In this document: positions 1 through 7,371 of the stretch, piece by piece
Numbering within the stretch: the first letter of the stretch is position 1
Layout of the letters: every line of letters starts with the position of its first letter
From: an uncultured Prevotella sp.
GTDB lineage: Bacteria > Bacteroidota > Bacteroidia > Bacteroidales > Bacteroidaceae
DNA: 16,778 nt
NCBI GenBank assembly: GCA_927910885.1
Contig: CAKMOD010000092.1
Span: 1 to 16,778 of the forward strand
Reading direction: 5' to 3'
Translations under genes and position numbers: made by a program
Notes under the pieces: model-generated
Databases searched by the model: none
Told to the model about the DNA's origin: nothing
The model's input: only the letters and a program-made list of their open reading frames with translations

Positions 1-88
1 CTTTAATAGGGGCATTTGTGCAGGTTTCTGCAATGCTTGGCAACGAAGATCACATAATTAGTGGTGACGCCAAAACTGCCTCCACTAA

Positions 89-442
89 ATGTCAAAAATT
101 TTTCCAAAGATAAAGAGTAACAACAACAAAAGTGGCATGCTAAGCAGCAGCGTCGAGACGATCATCGCTTCAAAAACGCAAGTTGTTTTTGGGCCAGTTG
201 GTATGATGTTTGATGAAAATAGCAAGGCTCAGCTTGAGAGTGCTGACATCGCAGTTGTGAAGATAGATAAATTTCAAAGCATCAAAGAGTTACAAGATAG
301 CTTTAGTAAGATCGCTGGAATTTGGGGCGAAAAGAGCGTAAAAATAGCGCGTGAGTTTAATGAATATTTTAACGATAACATAAAATTTGTAAGCCAAAAA
401 AACGACAAATTTAACACCAAAAAAGAGAGTTTTGGTGCTTAA
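89..442 (+). CDS. Fragment: middle part of the broken substrate-binding protein
   Basis: This is the longest open piece of the first half of the broken gene at 3-902. Its ATG at 89 is an internal methionine (STK-M-SKIFPK), not a real start, because the upstream frame encodes family sequence that leads into it. It holds the N-lobe part with VFGPVGMMFDE and the long linker helix (IWGEKSVKIAREFNEYF) that connects the two lobes in this fold. The last residues, after the A run at 419-424, are out of frame. Confidence 0.55.
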   Translation: MSKIFPKIKSNNNKSGMLSSSVETIIASKTQVVFGPVGMMFDENSKAQLESADIAVVKIDKFQSIKELQDSFSKIAGIWGEKSVKIAREFNEYFNDNIKFVSQKNDKFNTKKESFGA

Positions 443-902
443 CTACAACTCAGGAAACTTTAGCACCATTAGCTCAAAGGATATCGGTGCTGAGTATATT
501 AGCGTAGCTGGTGGTATAAATTTAAGCTCAGAGCTAAGCGATGATGATTTTAAAATTTCAAAAGCGATAAATGAAGAGCAAGTTATCATCTTTAACCCAG
601 ATATCATCATCACAAATTCGCAAAAAAGTGCCGATGCCATTACCAAAAACGCATCATTTGCCAAGCTAAAAGCTGTGCAAAATGGGCAAATTTTTGTAGT
701 GCCAAGTGGCGTTTATCTTTGGAGCGTAAGAAGTGCTGAGGGTGCGCTTTATCCGCTTTGGCTGGCTAAGACATTTTACCCAGAGCAGTTTAGTGATCTA
801 AATTTAGAGCAAAAAACAAAAGAGTTTTACGAGAGATTTTATAACTACAAGCTAAGCGAGAGTGAGCTGAAAGAAATTTTGCACCCAAGTGGTGAATTTT
901 GA
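432..902 (+). CDS. Fragment: C-terminal lobe of the broken substrate-binding protein
   Basis: This fragment reads from a TTG codon that is internal to the true frame, since in-frame sequence continues back through KKRV. It holds the C-terminal ligand-binding lobe: LNYNSGNFSTIS, the GGINLSSEL segment, NPDIIITNS, and the terminal helices around WSVRSAEGALYPLWLAKTFYPEQF. The TGA at 900-902 is a plausible natural end. The next bases (TTGATAATAGGACAAAAATAA) may be the last Campylobacter-derived sequence before the join. Confidence 0.6.
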   Translation: MVLNYNSGNFSTISSKDIGAEYISVAGGINLSSELSDDDFKISKAINEEQVIIFNPDIIITNSQKSADAITKNASFAKLKAVQNGQIFVVPSGVYLWSVRSAEGALYPLWLAKTFYPEQFSDLNLEQKTKEFYERFYNYKLSESELKEILHPSGEF

Positions 903-958
903 TAATAGGACAAAAATAATGTTATTTATTATAGTTAATAGTAATTTTTCGTTTTTAG

Positions 959-989
959 TTGCTTTTTTCAACTTTATATATTATATTTG
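959..989 (+). promoter_or_regulatory. Bacteroidota sigma-ABfr-type promoter of the OsmC gene
   Basis: TTG at 959-961, a 20-bp spacer, then TATATTTG at 982-989 matches the Bacteroidota pattern TTTG/TTG-N19-21-TAnnTTTG. The predicted transcript start is near 996, about 60 nt before the ATG at 1059. This is the first clearly Bacteroidota signal, so the join with Campylobacter-like DNA lies before 959. Confidence 0.6.
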
Positions 990-1058
990 CCATATTATAT
1001 TCTTAACATGAAATTGTTTATAAACCAATATTAATAACAAAATTAAAAACAAATTATT

Positions 1059-1466
1059 ATGGTAGTAACAAAAGCAATTTATCAAGGAAAAGGACGTGTT
1101 GAAGCAAAGCATGTAAAATCAGAGGTCGTTGTAACAACAGATGCTGGTAAGGCTGTTGGAGGCCTTGGAGAAAATCAAAACCCAGTTCAATTATTAGGTA
1201 ATGCTCTGTCTGCTTGTGTTCTAACGCTGATGGGCTTACAAGCTGAGCGTGGAGGAGTAGATTTCTCTGGCTGTTATGCAGAAGTTGGTGAGTGCGAAGA
1301 AGATATGGAGAAATTTACGGTTACTCGTATTCCAATAGTTTTTCACCTTAAAGCTTCATTTGATGAAAAGCAGCGGAAGAAGTTTGAATATATAGCTAAC
1401 AAGGCTTGCTTTGTCGGTAATACCTTAACTGCTGAGAAAGTGTTTACCTTTGTGTATGACAAATAA
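1059..1466 (+). CDS. OsmC/Ohr-family peroxide-reducing-type protein
   Basis: The 135-residue length is usual for the OsmC/Ohr superfamily of small dimeric cytosolic proteins, which reduce organic or inorganic peroxides through two cysteines. Both are visible: Cys53 in GNALSACVLTLMGL, on the central helix, and Cys117 in NKACFVGNTL. The N-P-x-x-L-L-G-N-A stretch before the first cysteine is typical, as is the closing beta strand EKVFTFVYDK. The ATG at 1059 follows an A/T-rich leader without a Shine-Dalgarno sequence, as is normal in Bacteroidota. The gene is monocistronic, with a promoter at 959-989 and a terminator at 1540-1585. It has no obvious link to the glycan locus downstream. The match is to the general OsmC family rather than clearly to Ohr, so substrate preference cannot be stated. 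Confidence 0.88.
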   Translation: MVVTKAIYQGKGRVEAKHVKSEVVVTTDAGKAVGGLGENQNPVQLLGNALSACVLTLMGLQAERGGVDFSGCYAEVGECEEDMEKFTVTRIPIVFHLKASFDEKQRKKFEYIANKACFVGNTLTAEKVFTFVYDK

Positions 1467-1539
1467 TCTCTATTATTATCTAAAAGTTTATTAGAATAAG
1501 AGATGAATAGGAGAGAATAAGTATTCTTAAAGATAAAGA

Positions 1540-1585
1540 AAAGTCCTGTCATAAACAACATACTGATTATGACAAGACTTTATTT
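1540..1585 (+). terminator. Rho-independent-type terminator after the OsmC gene
   Basis: AAAGTCCTGTCATAA (1540-1554) pairs with TTATGACAAGACTTT (1567-1581), 14 of 15 positions with one C-A mismatch and a 12-nt loop, followed by TATTTAT. It lies about 75 bp after the OsmC stop. The T tract is interrupted, so strength is uncertain. Confidence 0.6.
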
Positions 1586-1587
1586 AT

Positions 1588-2174
1588 GGTTCTTCCGTTA
1601 AATGCGTAGATTGTTAATAGAATGAGATTAATCCACATAAACGGAATAATTACCCCCATTTAGATGGTTTTATAAAGGGGGATAAACTATATGATAAACG
1701 TAATTAGCTGCGATATCGATCTGTCTTCTACAAACAACTTATTCCCCCATTAGTTGAAATTTGTAAACTATTTTCATGCGTTTCAAAACCAACACATGCT
1801 CTTTTGGCTTCTAAAAGACGCCCAATTAACTTGCAAAAGGTGCCCTTTAAGACCCTTACTAACGCCCTTTTGAAGTCCAATTAAGCACCTTTTATTTTAC
1901 TACTTAGTAACTACTTGATTATCTGTTGATTGCAAACCTACTTCTTATATGTGTTTTTGGCGTTATTTATAGATATTTTCTTTGAAATTATGTAATAATT
2001 TTTCAAACTCTTGTCTACAAGTTTTCGAAGTCTTAAAATGAAAAGATTTTCAATGAAAGAGGATGATAATAGGATAGAATGTTGACTGTCTTAGCCATAT
2101 TTTTGTTTAATGAGCAACCTCGGCTCTTACGTTAAAGCAATACGAAAAGCGTCCACACATTTAACGGAAGAGCC
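1588..2174. repeat. Intergenic element bounded by 19-bp inverted repeats
   Basis: GGTTCTTCCGTTAAATGCG at 1588-1606 and CACATTTAACGGAAGAGCC at 2156-2174 are inverted repeats (17 of 19 match). They enclose about 590 bp with no plausible gene, including repeat copy 1. A second inverted partner, GGCTCTTACGTTAAA at 2122-2136, pairs with 2160-2174 to give a local hairpin (14 of 15 paired). The layout is MITE-like, but no target-site duplication is clear and no transposase is present. The equivalent right end is not recognisable after copy 2. Confidence 0.45.
1592..2040 (+). repeat. Long dispersed intergenic repeat, copy 1
   Basis: This stretch is homologous, in the same orientation, to 7666-8141. 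Identical blocks include 1760-1780 (= 7862-7882) and 1858-1894 (= 7959-7995). The flanks (1592-1625, 1981-2040) are diverged but alignable. No conserved reading frame is apparent. The conserved centre holds the pair AAAAGGTGC (1835-1843) / GCACCTTTT (1885-1893), which could form a stem. The copy sits between the OsmC terminator and the end of the regulator gene. Confidence 0.75.
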
Positions 2175-2290
2175 AATAATTAGCGTCATTTATCGTATTT
2201 ATATAGTAAGAATCAAAGTATTGTATCGAATTATTTTGATGAAAATAATTTGCTAAAGCTTATTCTTTAAAACCTTAGAAGTGATATTTT

Positions 2291-2333
2291 CCTTTCTGTA
2301 GAACTTATTTTAAGGACCTTAGAAAGGCTTTTT
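2291..2333 (+). terminator. Possible + strand terminator facing the end of the regulator gene
   Basis: CCTTTCT (2291-2297) pairs with AGAAAGG (2321-2327) and is followed by CTTTTT. It points on the + strand and overlaps the last codon of the minus-strand regulator, so it could stop readthrough from the OsmC side. The stem is only 7 bp with a 23-nt loop, which makes this a weak call. Confidence 0.25.
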
Positions 2334-3927
2334 ATATCTCCATAATATGGCGTTCAAACTTATCATTATCAATGCGTGAATGGTTCTTTACACGTGTTTT
2401 ATAGGTGTTAATGGTGTGTACAGAGTAGTTGAGGAAGGTAGCAATACGCTCAGAATCAGTGATACCCAATCGGATAAGCGCAAAGATACGCATCTCTGTC
2501 GTAAGTTGTTTCTTATCGAGAGGCTTCTGGTCTGGTTCGTCAAAGAGTTCGTTGTATCGCTCGATGAAATGTGGGAAAAGCTTCAAAAAGGTCTCATCAA
2601 AATCTACAAACATCGACTTTCTTTCTTCTCCTAATTCACTCTCTTTTAATGAAGAACGCAAGTCTTCAAATCGATGCATGGAAATCTTGCGGTCAATAGA
2701 CCGATAAAGTTTCTCTACCTTATTGATGTATTCCGAGTTGATATAGAATGATCTACCAATGTATTCATCTTTGATTTTATTCACCTCCTCCAACTGTTCG
2801 TTCTTAACTTCCAACTGTTGATTTCGCTGTGCGATAAGTGCTTGTGCCTTCTTCAGCTTTATCATTTGTCTACGAATAAACCATCCTGCCATCAATAGTC
2901 CAATAACAAAGAGGATAAAGATTATTGCAGCCATAGCAATAGCATTGCGTTGTCCCTGCATTATCTTGTATCTATCCTGTTCAATGATAGGTAATACGCT
3001 GCTAACCTCAATCACACGCTGTCTTGCTCCATAGAAGTTAGCATTTGCGAGTGACTCTCTTACATACTCCGTAGCGTGCTGTATGTCTCCTTCTTTATAG
3101 AGAAGATTAGCCAATGTACAAAGAGCAGTAGTCTCTCTGACCACTCCTTCGTTGTCATATATGGCTGCTTGTGCAAGATAATCCATTGCCTGATCATTCT
3201 CCTTTAGAAAGAGATAAATCCAGCCAATACAAGATGTAACAATGGCTTTGTGGTGCAAATCCACTCCTTTCTTCTGTAAGAACTGTTTGAAAGTATCAAG
3301 AGAAACCTCGTATTTTCGTTCCTTCATTTGTTTCATTCCTATTGCATAGAGCCATTCCGTAGAGCCTTCTGGGAGATAATGGAGCAAAGAATCAGTATAT
3401 ATACCTGCTTGTTTGACATACTGACTCTGGTAGGGTTCAGTGCGTGTATAGTCAGATACGTCATAGTAAAGGCGTGATGCCATGGTGTAATAAAGCTTTC
3501 TTGCGTTAGGAGTAGTCCCTTCCGTTTGGATAGAATGTAGTTCGTTGAAAGCCTCTGTGTACAATCCAGCAGACAGCAGACAAAATACTAAGTCGCAATG
3601 TGCTTCAACCTCATAGTAAGGATTCTTCAGTCTACGTGCTTCAGAAAGCAGATGATTAGCATAGATGTAGGCAGAATCGTATTGATAAGATGAATATTCT
3701 TTAAATAGCTGTCGGTTTATTTCAAATCTGTCTTTCGCTGGAATCGTTTTCAAACGGCCTTTTAATCGTTTGATTTTTTCAAGTTTTTCATGCTCAAACA
3801 GCTTCTTTTTTTCCAAACTTTGGTCGAGTTGATTTAGTCGTTCTTCCCATTTCTCATTATTTGCAATACTGAATAAGGGAATAACAAGTAAAAATAATGA
3901 CAGATATAACTTCATAAGCGTATTCAT
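2332..3927 (-). CDS. Membrane-anchored TPR/helix-turn-helix regulator (DUF6377-like)
   Basis: This 531-residue protein has the build of Bacteroidota one-component sensors. It has a signal peptide (about 1-22), a TPR-like helical periplasmic region (about 70-300), one transmembrane segment (about 329-350), a coiled coil (354-390) and a cytosolic C-terminal half. That half ends in a LuxR-like helix-turn-helix at about 475-516 (LTTEMRIFALIRLGITDSER, then IATFLNYSVHTINTYKTRVK). The inferred role is to sense a glycan-related signal in the periplasm and control nearby transcription. The target is probably the glycan locus, as the gene lies just downstream of the GH87 gene on the same strand. Hybrid two-component or ECF/anti-sigma regulators are more usual for such loci. 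The start at 3927 gives a complete signal peptide; Met5 (3915) is an alternative. A terminator at 4008-4042 and a promoter at 3980-4009 suggest separate transcription. DUF6377 assignment is from memory of the architecture. Confidence 0.75.
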   Translation of the reverse strand: MNTLMKLYLSLFLLVIPLFSIANNEKWEERLNQLDQSLEKKKLFEHEKLEKIKRLKGRLKTIPAKDRFEINRQLFKEYSSYQYDSAYIYANHLLSEARRLKNPYYEVEAHCDLVFCLLSAGLYTEAFNELHSIQTEGTTPNARKLYYTMASRLYYDVSDYTRTEPYQSQYVKQAGIYTDSLLHYLPEGSTEWLYAIGMKQMKERKYEVSLDTFKQFLQKKGVDLHHKAIVTSCIGWIYLFLKENDQAMDYLAQAAIYDNEGVVRETTALCTLANLLYKEGDIQHATEYVRESLANANFYGARQRVIEVSSVLPIIEQDRYKIMQGQRNAIAMAAIIFILFVIGLLMAGWFIRRQMIKLKKAQALIAQRNQQLEVKNEQLEEVNKIKDEYIGRSFYINSEYINKVEKLYRSIDRKISMHRFEDLRSSLKESELGEERKSMFVDFDETFLKLFPHFIERYNELFDEPDQKPLDKKQLTTEMRIFALIRLGITDSERIATFLNYSVHTINTYKTRVKNHSRIDNDKFERHIMEI

Positions 3928-3943
3928 CTGAGGTATTGTTTGT

Positions 3944-3953
3944 TGATTATCAG
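3944..3953. promoter_or_regulatory. TGATTATCA dyad in the regulator leader
   Basis: TGATTATCAG contains the dyad TGAT-T-ATCA. Exact copies lie upstream of the GH87 gene (7141) and the SusC/D operon (8310). Here it sits between the predicted promoter and the start codon, where binding would block transcription, so autoregulation is possible. This is inferred from position and repetition only. Confidence 0.35.
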
Positions 3954-3979
3954 ATGTTTTTAATCATCTAATCTATCTG

Positions 3980-4009
3980 TAAAAATAAAGTTTTTATTAA
4001 TAACTACAA
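3980..4009 (-). promoter_or_regulatory. Candidate promoter of the regulator gene
   Basis: On the minus strand TTG (4009-4007), a 19-bp spacer and TATTTTTA (3987-3980) resemble TTG-N19-TAnnTTTG with one mismatch in the -7 box. The TTG lies within the T tract of the preceding terminator, so the two signals abut. Confidence 0.4.
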
Positions 4010-4042
4010 AAAATATCGACTGGAACTTCTGTCCAGCCGATA
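4008..4042 (-). terminator. Terminator of the GH87 gene
   Basis: On the minus strand TATCGGCTGGA (4042-4032) pairs with TCCAGTCGATA (4024-4014), 11 bp with one G-U pair and a 7-nt loop. TTTTTT (4013-4008) follows directly. It lies about 60 bp past the GH87 stop codon and separates that gene from the regulator. Confidence 0.75.
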
Positions 4043-4100
4043 CATTATATGTCCTATGGAAAAATATGTATTAGATACTTCACCATAGGCAGCTTGGATA

Positions 4101-7004
4101 TTATCTTACGATGATTTTCTTTCCCTTATGGATATAAAGACCTGGTTTCAGACTCTCCTTGGATATTGAAACCTTATTTCCTTGTAGATCATAGTAGGCT
4201 TCATCCACAACAGTCTTATCTGTCAAACCCTCGATACGATTAGTTTGATTGAGGTTATTCAAGTCATCTGGAGAATTGATTTCAGCATCAGAGAAGAATC
4301 TGATAGCACCCAATGGAATCTTCAGTTCAATACTCTTCTTATTAGCATCATCACTTCCATTTACCTCATCTCTATAATCGTGTGTGTCATTTACCCATGC
4401 AGTGAGCGTGTGGACACCATTTGTTGCAGTCCAAGTATTCTTTCCATTGGTACCGCCAGTTGCTGAAAGCGTAATCTTCTGATGTGACTTCAAACCACCA
4501 TAGTGCTTATCGTTCCATGTGATAACACTGGTATTGCCATCAATCTGGAACTGAATACCGAGCTTTGTACCTGCTGGTACGTCTTTATCACCTGCATTAA
4601 CAATTGTCGCAGAGAAGCGTACTTCATCGCCAGCATTGATGCTTTTCTTATCAAAAGTAACCTTTGTAACAACGAGATCATAGCCTCCCGTAACAGGAGT
4701 AAAGTCTTCGTTGTTATCCTTTTCAGCTACATTAAACTTCTTCTCACGGCTGTTATTGTCTCTTGTTAACTCATCAGTAAGTTTGTTACGATAGTCAGCT
4801 TCAGCCTTTACAGTATGTCCTCCAGCTGTTGCTTTCCATGCTGATTGAGTTGTAAGGATAACGGTCTGCTTTGCTTTCAGTCCATTCTTATAGCTTTCGG
4901 TGACGAAACTTTGCTCGCCATCAACGATTATTTTCACACCGATATTTACACCAGCAGGAATGTCGACATTGCTTACATTCTTAAGAGCAAATTTAAAGGT
5001 AACATCGTCTCCTTCCTTCAGAACAGTATTACCTTCGGCATTCTCCCATCGTAAACCTTGTAAAGCAATGTCATACCCTTTGATACCTTCCAACGGATTG
5101 ACAATACCTCCCTGCTGACTTGTGTCTGCTTCAGGGAAATCAGGTACCTTATACGTAGCGTCACTCAGGTATTCATAACCGATAGCTGCCGCACGTGCCT
5201 TGTTATTATCCGTCCATACAGGCCATGTCTGGTTGTTTTTAATCTTATCCTTGCTGACGTTTGCAATCTTAATACCATTGCTAAACTTCACGCCATCAAC
5301 GTCCAAACGAATCGCACCAGTAGAGTGTTCCCATGTAGAATACTTTGTTGTCTGTCCTGCAAGAGAAGCACCAAGAATCTCTGTGTTCTTAAATTCAATA
5401 CCTGTTGGGCCTGACATAACACGGATAGCATCGAAAGGTGAGTCATAAATCTTCGTATTATTGAAGACCACATTGCGTACACCGCCTTTGATATCAATGG
5501 CAGCTAAGTCCTCATGCCAGCTGTCGTCGTTGGTTCCACAGCGCACAAGTATGTTGTTATCAAAGCTAATCTTTTGTGTATTCTTATATTTTGGACCAGG
5601 GAATACATCATTCAGATGAATACCCGCAGCCATAAACATATCAGCAATATAGTTATTATAAATCTTATGACCATCACCACCATAGAGGGCAATACCGCCT
5701 GCACGCCAGATGAGTTCAATGGTATTGTAAGCGAAGGTGTTGTTCTTTTCGTCCACAGCACCCATTGTTTCATCGTTCCACATTGCCAAACCATCATCTC
5801 CATTGTTACGAACACTACAGTTATAAACCGTTGCATTAGATGTTCCTTGGCAGAAGTTCACACCGTCAGCGAAGTTATTACGGATACGACAGCTGATAAT
5901 CTTCACATCATTGCTATAATCTACTTTACCATTGTAATCGCCTATCCAGAAGCCACACTCAAAGTGATCTTCCCATACATGATGGATAACACTTCCTCCC
6001 TTGAAGACATCCATGAAGCATTTATACACTGCTTGTTGGTTATGACGACTTCTCAAATTAGAGTTAAGATAGAGGTTACAGATTTCAACATTGTTGCAGT
6101 AGCCATCTGGTCCGTGTGAGCCATTACCACCAGAGATACCACCTCCGAAACGATTAGGGTTCGTAAACTTAAGGTTGGTATACCACATACCAGCACCAGT
6201 AATCTTTACGTCGGATCCAAAGATGTACCAGATACCGCTCAATTCGAATGTTCCAGCAGGAATATAAAGAACCTTTGAGCCTGCGTCAGCATCCTTCAAA
6301 GCTTCTTCAAAAGCCTTAAGATAATCTTTTCCTTTGACATACTTGCGGTATTTAGCATCTGTAACGTTCACCGCACCAGCAGGGCATTCAATCTCTTCAG
6401 GCACAACCTCAGTCTCAATGAAGTCTACTCCATAGTCATAACCATTGGTACCAGAACTCTGAATGCGGATTCTATCGCCTGCTCGAAGTGCCTTATTAAG
6501 AAGGAAGTGGGTCTCATCAAAGGCAAAACAAGCTGTTCCACCGTCACTTTTATCAGTTGGATTACCACCAGCAAAGTACTGATACATATAATAAGATGTC
6601 AGATTGACTGTCTGTACCTTCTTATCATTTACATAGACATCCAGCGATCCATTCAATCCCATTCCGTCAGGAGAATCAGGCATTGTAAAGCGCAATGTCA
6701 CACCATTAGCATCTCCCTTCATGGTCCATTCAGCGTAAGAACCATTAGAAGGAAGGTCAACATACGACTGACGAGAAGCCTGTGAAGCTATGTTCTTACG
6801 GTCCCAAGTAGGAGAGGTCTTTAAGGTAGCACCTCCTCCAAGCCTTGCTGTTTCAGAGTCATAACGTGTGTAAGGCATCAAAGCACCCACTCGTCCCTTA
6901 GCATCAGCTGACGGGATATTCCAGTCATCAGCGTAAGATGCCTTTGACACCATCGTACAAGACAATAGAAGTGTCAGAGCAATAAATAACTTTTTCTTCA
7001 TCAT
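4101..7004 (-). CDS. Secreted GH87-type alpha-1,3-glucanase (mutanase) with CARDB-like modules and sorting tail
   Basis: This 967-residue protein is predicted to hydrolyse alpha-1,3-glucan outside the cell. A signal peptide (about 1-25) is followed by a beta-sandwich, carbohydrate-binding-like region (about 45-200). A right-handed beta-helix catalytic domain (about 210-620) comes next, opening with a YIPAGTFELSG strand. The GH87-like acidic cluster is visible: Asp380 in RNNFADGVNF, and Asp403 and Asp404 in VRNNGDDGLAMW. Two CARDB-like beta-sandwich modules follow (about 643-760 and 774-895); both begin GYD and carry PAG-x-x-x-G-(V/I). The last 30 residues (YYDLQGNKVS...GLYIHKGKKIIVR) look like a type IX secretion sorting domain. 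The gene is divergent from the SusC/D operon and has its own promoter and terminator. Mycodextranase or another beta-helix glycanase is the main alternative. The GH87 assignment rests on motif recognition. Confidence 0.78.
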   Translation of the reverse strand: MMKKKLFIALTLLLSCTMVSKASYADDWNIPSADAKGRVGALMPYTRYDSETARLGGGATLKTSPTWDRKNIASQASRQSYVDLPSNGSYAEWTMKGDANGVTLRFTMPDSPDGMGLNGSLDVYVNDKKVQTVNLTSYYMYQYFAGGNPTDKSDGGTACFAFDETHFLLNKALRAGDRIRIQSSGTNGYDYGVDFIETEVVPEEIECPAGAVNVTDAKYRKYVKGKDYLKAFEEALKDADAGSKVLYIPAGTFELSGIWYIFGSDVKITGAGMWYTNLKFTNPNRFGGGISGGNGSHGPDGYCNNVEICNLYLNSNLRSRHNQQAVYKCFMDVFKGGSVIHHVWEDHFECGFWIGDYNGKVDYSNDVKIISCRIRNNFADGVNFCQGTSNATVYNCSVRNNGDDGLAMWNDETMGAVDEKNNTFAYNTIELIWRAGGIALYGGDGHKIYNNYIADMFMAAGIHLNDVFPGPKYKNTQKISFDNNILVRCGTNDDSWHEDLAAIDIKGGVRNVVFNNTKIYDSPFDAIRVMSGPTGIEFKNTEILGASLAGQTTKYSTWEHSTGAIRLDVDGVKFSNGIKIANVSKDKIKNNQTWPVWTDNNKARAAAIGYEYLSDATYKVPDFPEADTSQQGGIVNPLEGIKGYDIALQGLRWENAEGNTVLKEGDDVTFKFALKNVSNVDIPAGVNIGVKIIVDGEQSFVTESYKNGLKAKQTVILTTQSAWKATAGGHTVKAEADYRNKLTDELTRDNNSREKKFNVAEKDNNEDFTPVTGGYDLVVTKVTFDKKSINAGDEVRFSATIVNAGDKDVPAGTKLGIQFQIDGNTSVITWNDKHYGGLKSHQKITLSATGGTNGKNTWTATNGVHTLTAWVNDTHDYRDEVNGSDDANKKSIELKIPLGAIRFFSDAEINSPDDLNNLNQTNRIEGLTDKTVVDEAYYDLQGNKVSISKESLKPGLYIHKGKKIIVR

Positions 7005-7058
7005 ATTACTTGATTTAGTTTTTATAAAAGGAGTATTTGAGATTATACTTTATGATGA

Positions 7059-7089
7059 CAAAAATAGGGTTTTCATACTACAATGTAAA
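7059..7089 (-). promoter_or_regulatory. Promoter of the GH87 gene
   Basis: On the minus strand TTTAC (7089-7085), 18 bp, then TATTTTTG (7066-7059) fits the Bacteroidota TAnnTTTG -7 box with a degenerate -33. The predicted leader is about 47 nt. The same TTTAC-N18/19-TAnnTTTG layout precedes 8459 and 15410. Confidence 0.55.
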
Positions 7090-7140
7090 GTTAAAAAAGC
7101 CAATTACAAGTCTTTCAAGTGTATGTAAATATTATTATCT

Positions 7141-7160
7141 TGATTATCAGTTAATTATAA
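7141..7160. promoter_or_regulatory. TGATTATCA dyad upstream of the GH87 promoter
   Basis: TGATTATCAGTTAATTATAA here matches 8310-8329 at 18 of 20 positions and contains the dyad TGAT-T-ATCA. It lies about 50 bp upstream of the GH87 -33 element, a distance that suits an activator. It is a candidate operator for the adjacent regulator. Confidence 0.4.
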
Positions 7161-7371
7161 GTATATTAATTGAGTTTAATACAAATAAAGTCTGCGCTTT
7201 AGAAAGAGCAAATAGGGTATATATAGCTATATTCCCCTTGAATAACAAGGTTATATTATAGGGTAATGACCTTTAAATATAAGGTATTGATAATAAGTTT
7301 ATTATGTCATATATGAGTACTTATATACCTCTGTTTTCTTTATATTTATAAATGACAAGCCTCAAAAATAG

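Larger units (their letters stand above)
3..902 (+). pseudogene. Iron/siderophore ABC transporter substrate-binding protein, 5'-truncated, two frameshifts (Campylobacter-like)
   Basis: This is a periplasmic binding protein of the TroA/FecB/BtuF type, which hands an iron chelate or similar ligand to an ABC importer. The window opens inside the gene. The reading frame beginning at position 3 (LIGAFVQVSAMLGNEDHIIS...) runs to about 88, the frame of 89-442 carries the middle, and the frame of 432-902 carries the C-terminal lobe. Each switch falls in an A run: one A appears to be missing at 87-89 and one extra at 419-424. Repairing both gives continuous protein through ...STKMSKIFPK... and ...NTKKRVLVLNYNSG.... 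C-terminal marks of the family are NPDIIITNSQ, the W-S-V-R-x-A-E-G segment and LWLAKTFYPEQF. AT-rich codon use (AAATTT, many AAA and AGC) differs from every gene after 1059 and resembles Campylobacter. The indels may be sequencing errors rather than true decay. The exact ligand is unknown. Confidence 0.75.

Noticed and set aside
443..664. 73-codon minus-strand open frame in the substrate-binding gene
   Set aside because: It is antisense to conserved family sequence in the C-terminal lobe.
921..1013. 30-codon frame beginning ATGTTATTTATT
   Set aside because: It overlaps the OsmC promoter and consists of AT-rich hydrophobic codons, which such base composition gives by chance.
5514..6119. 201-codon + strand open frame inside the GH87 gene
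   Set aside because: It is antisense to a clear beta-helix domain, has no family-like sequence, signal or promoter, and is a shadow of low-stop codon use.
7216..7247. Short palindromes ATATAGCTATAT and CCTTGAATAACAAGG as operators or a hairpin
   Set aside because: Stems are short, single-copy and in very AT-rich DNA; nothing ties them to a promoter.
7037..7261. 74-codon + strand open frame in the divergent intergenic region
   Set aside because: It overlaps the GH87 promoter and operator on the other strand, has AT-driven composition, and has no promoter for this strand in a sensible place.
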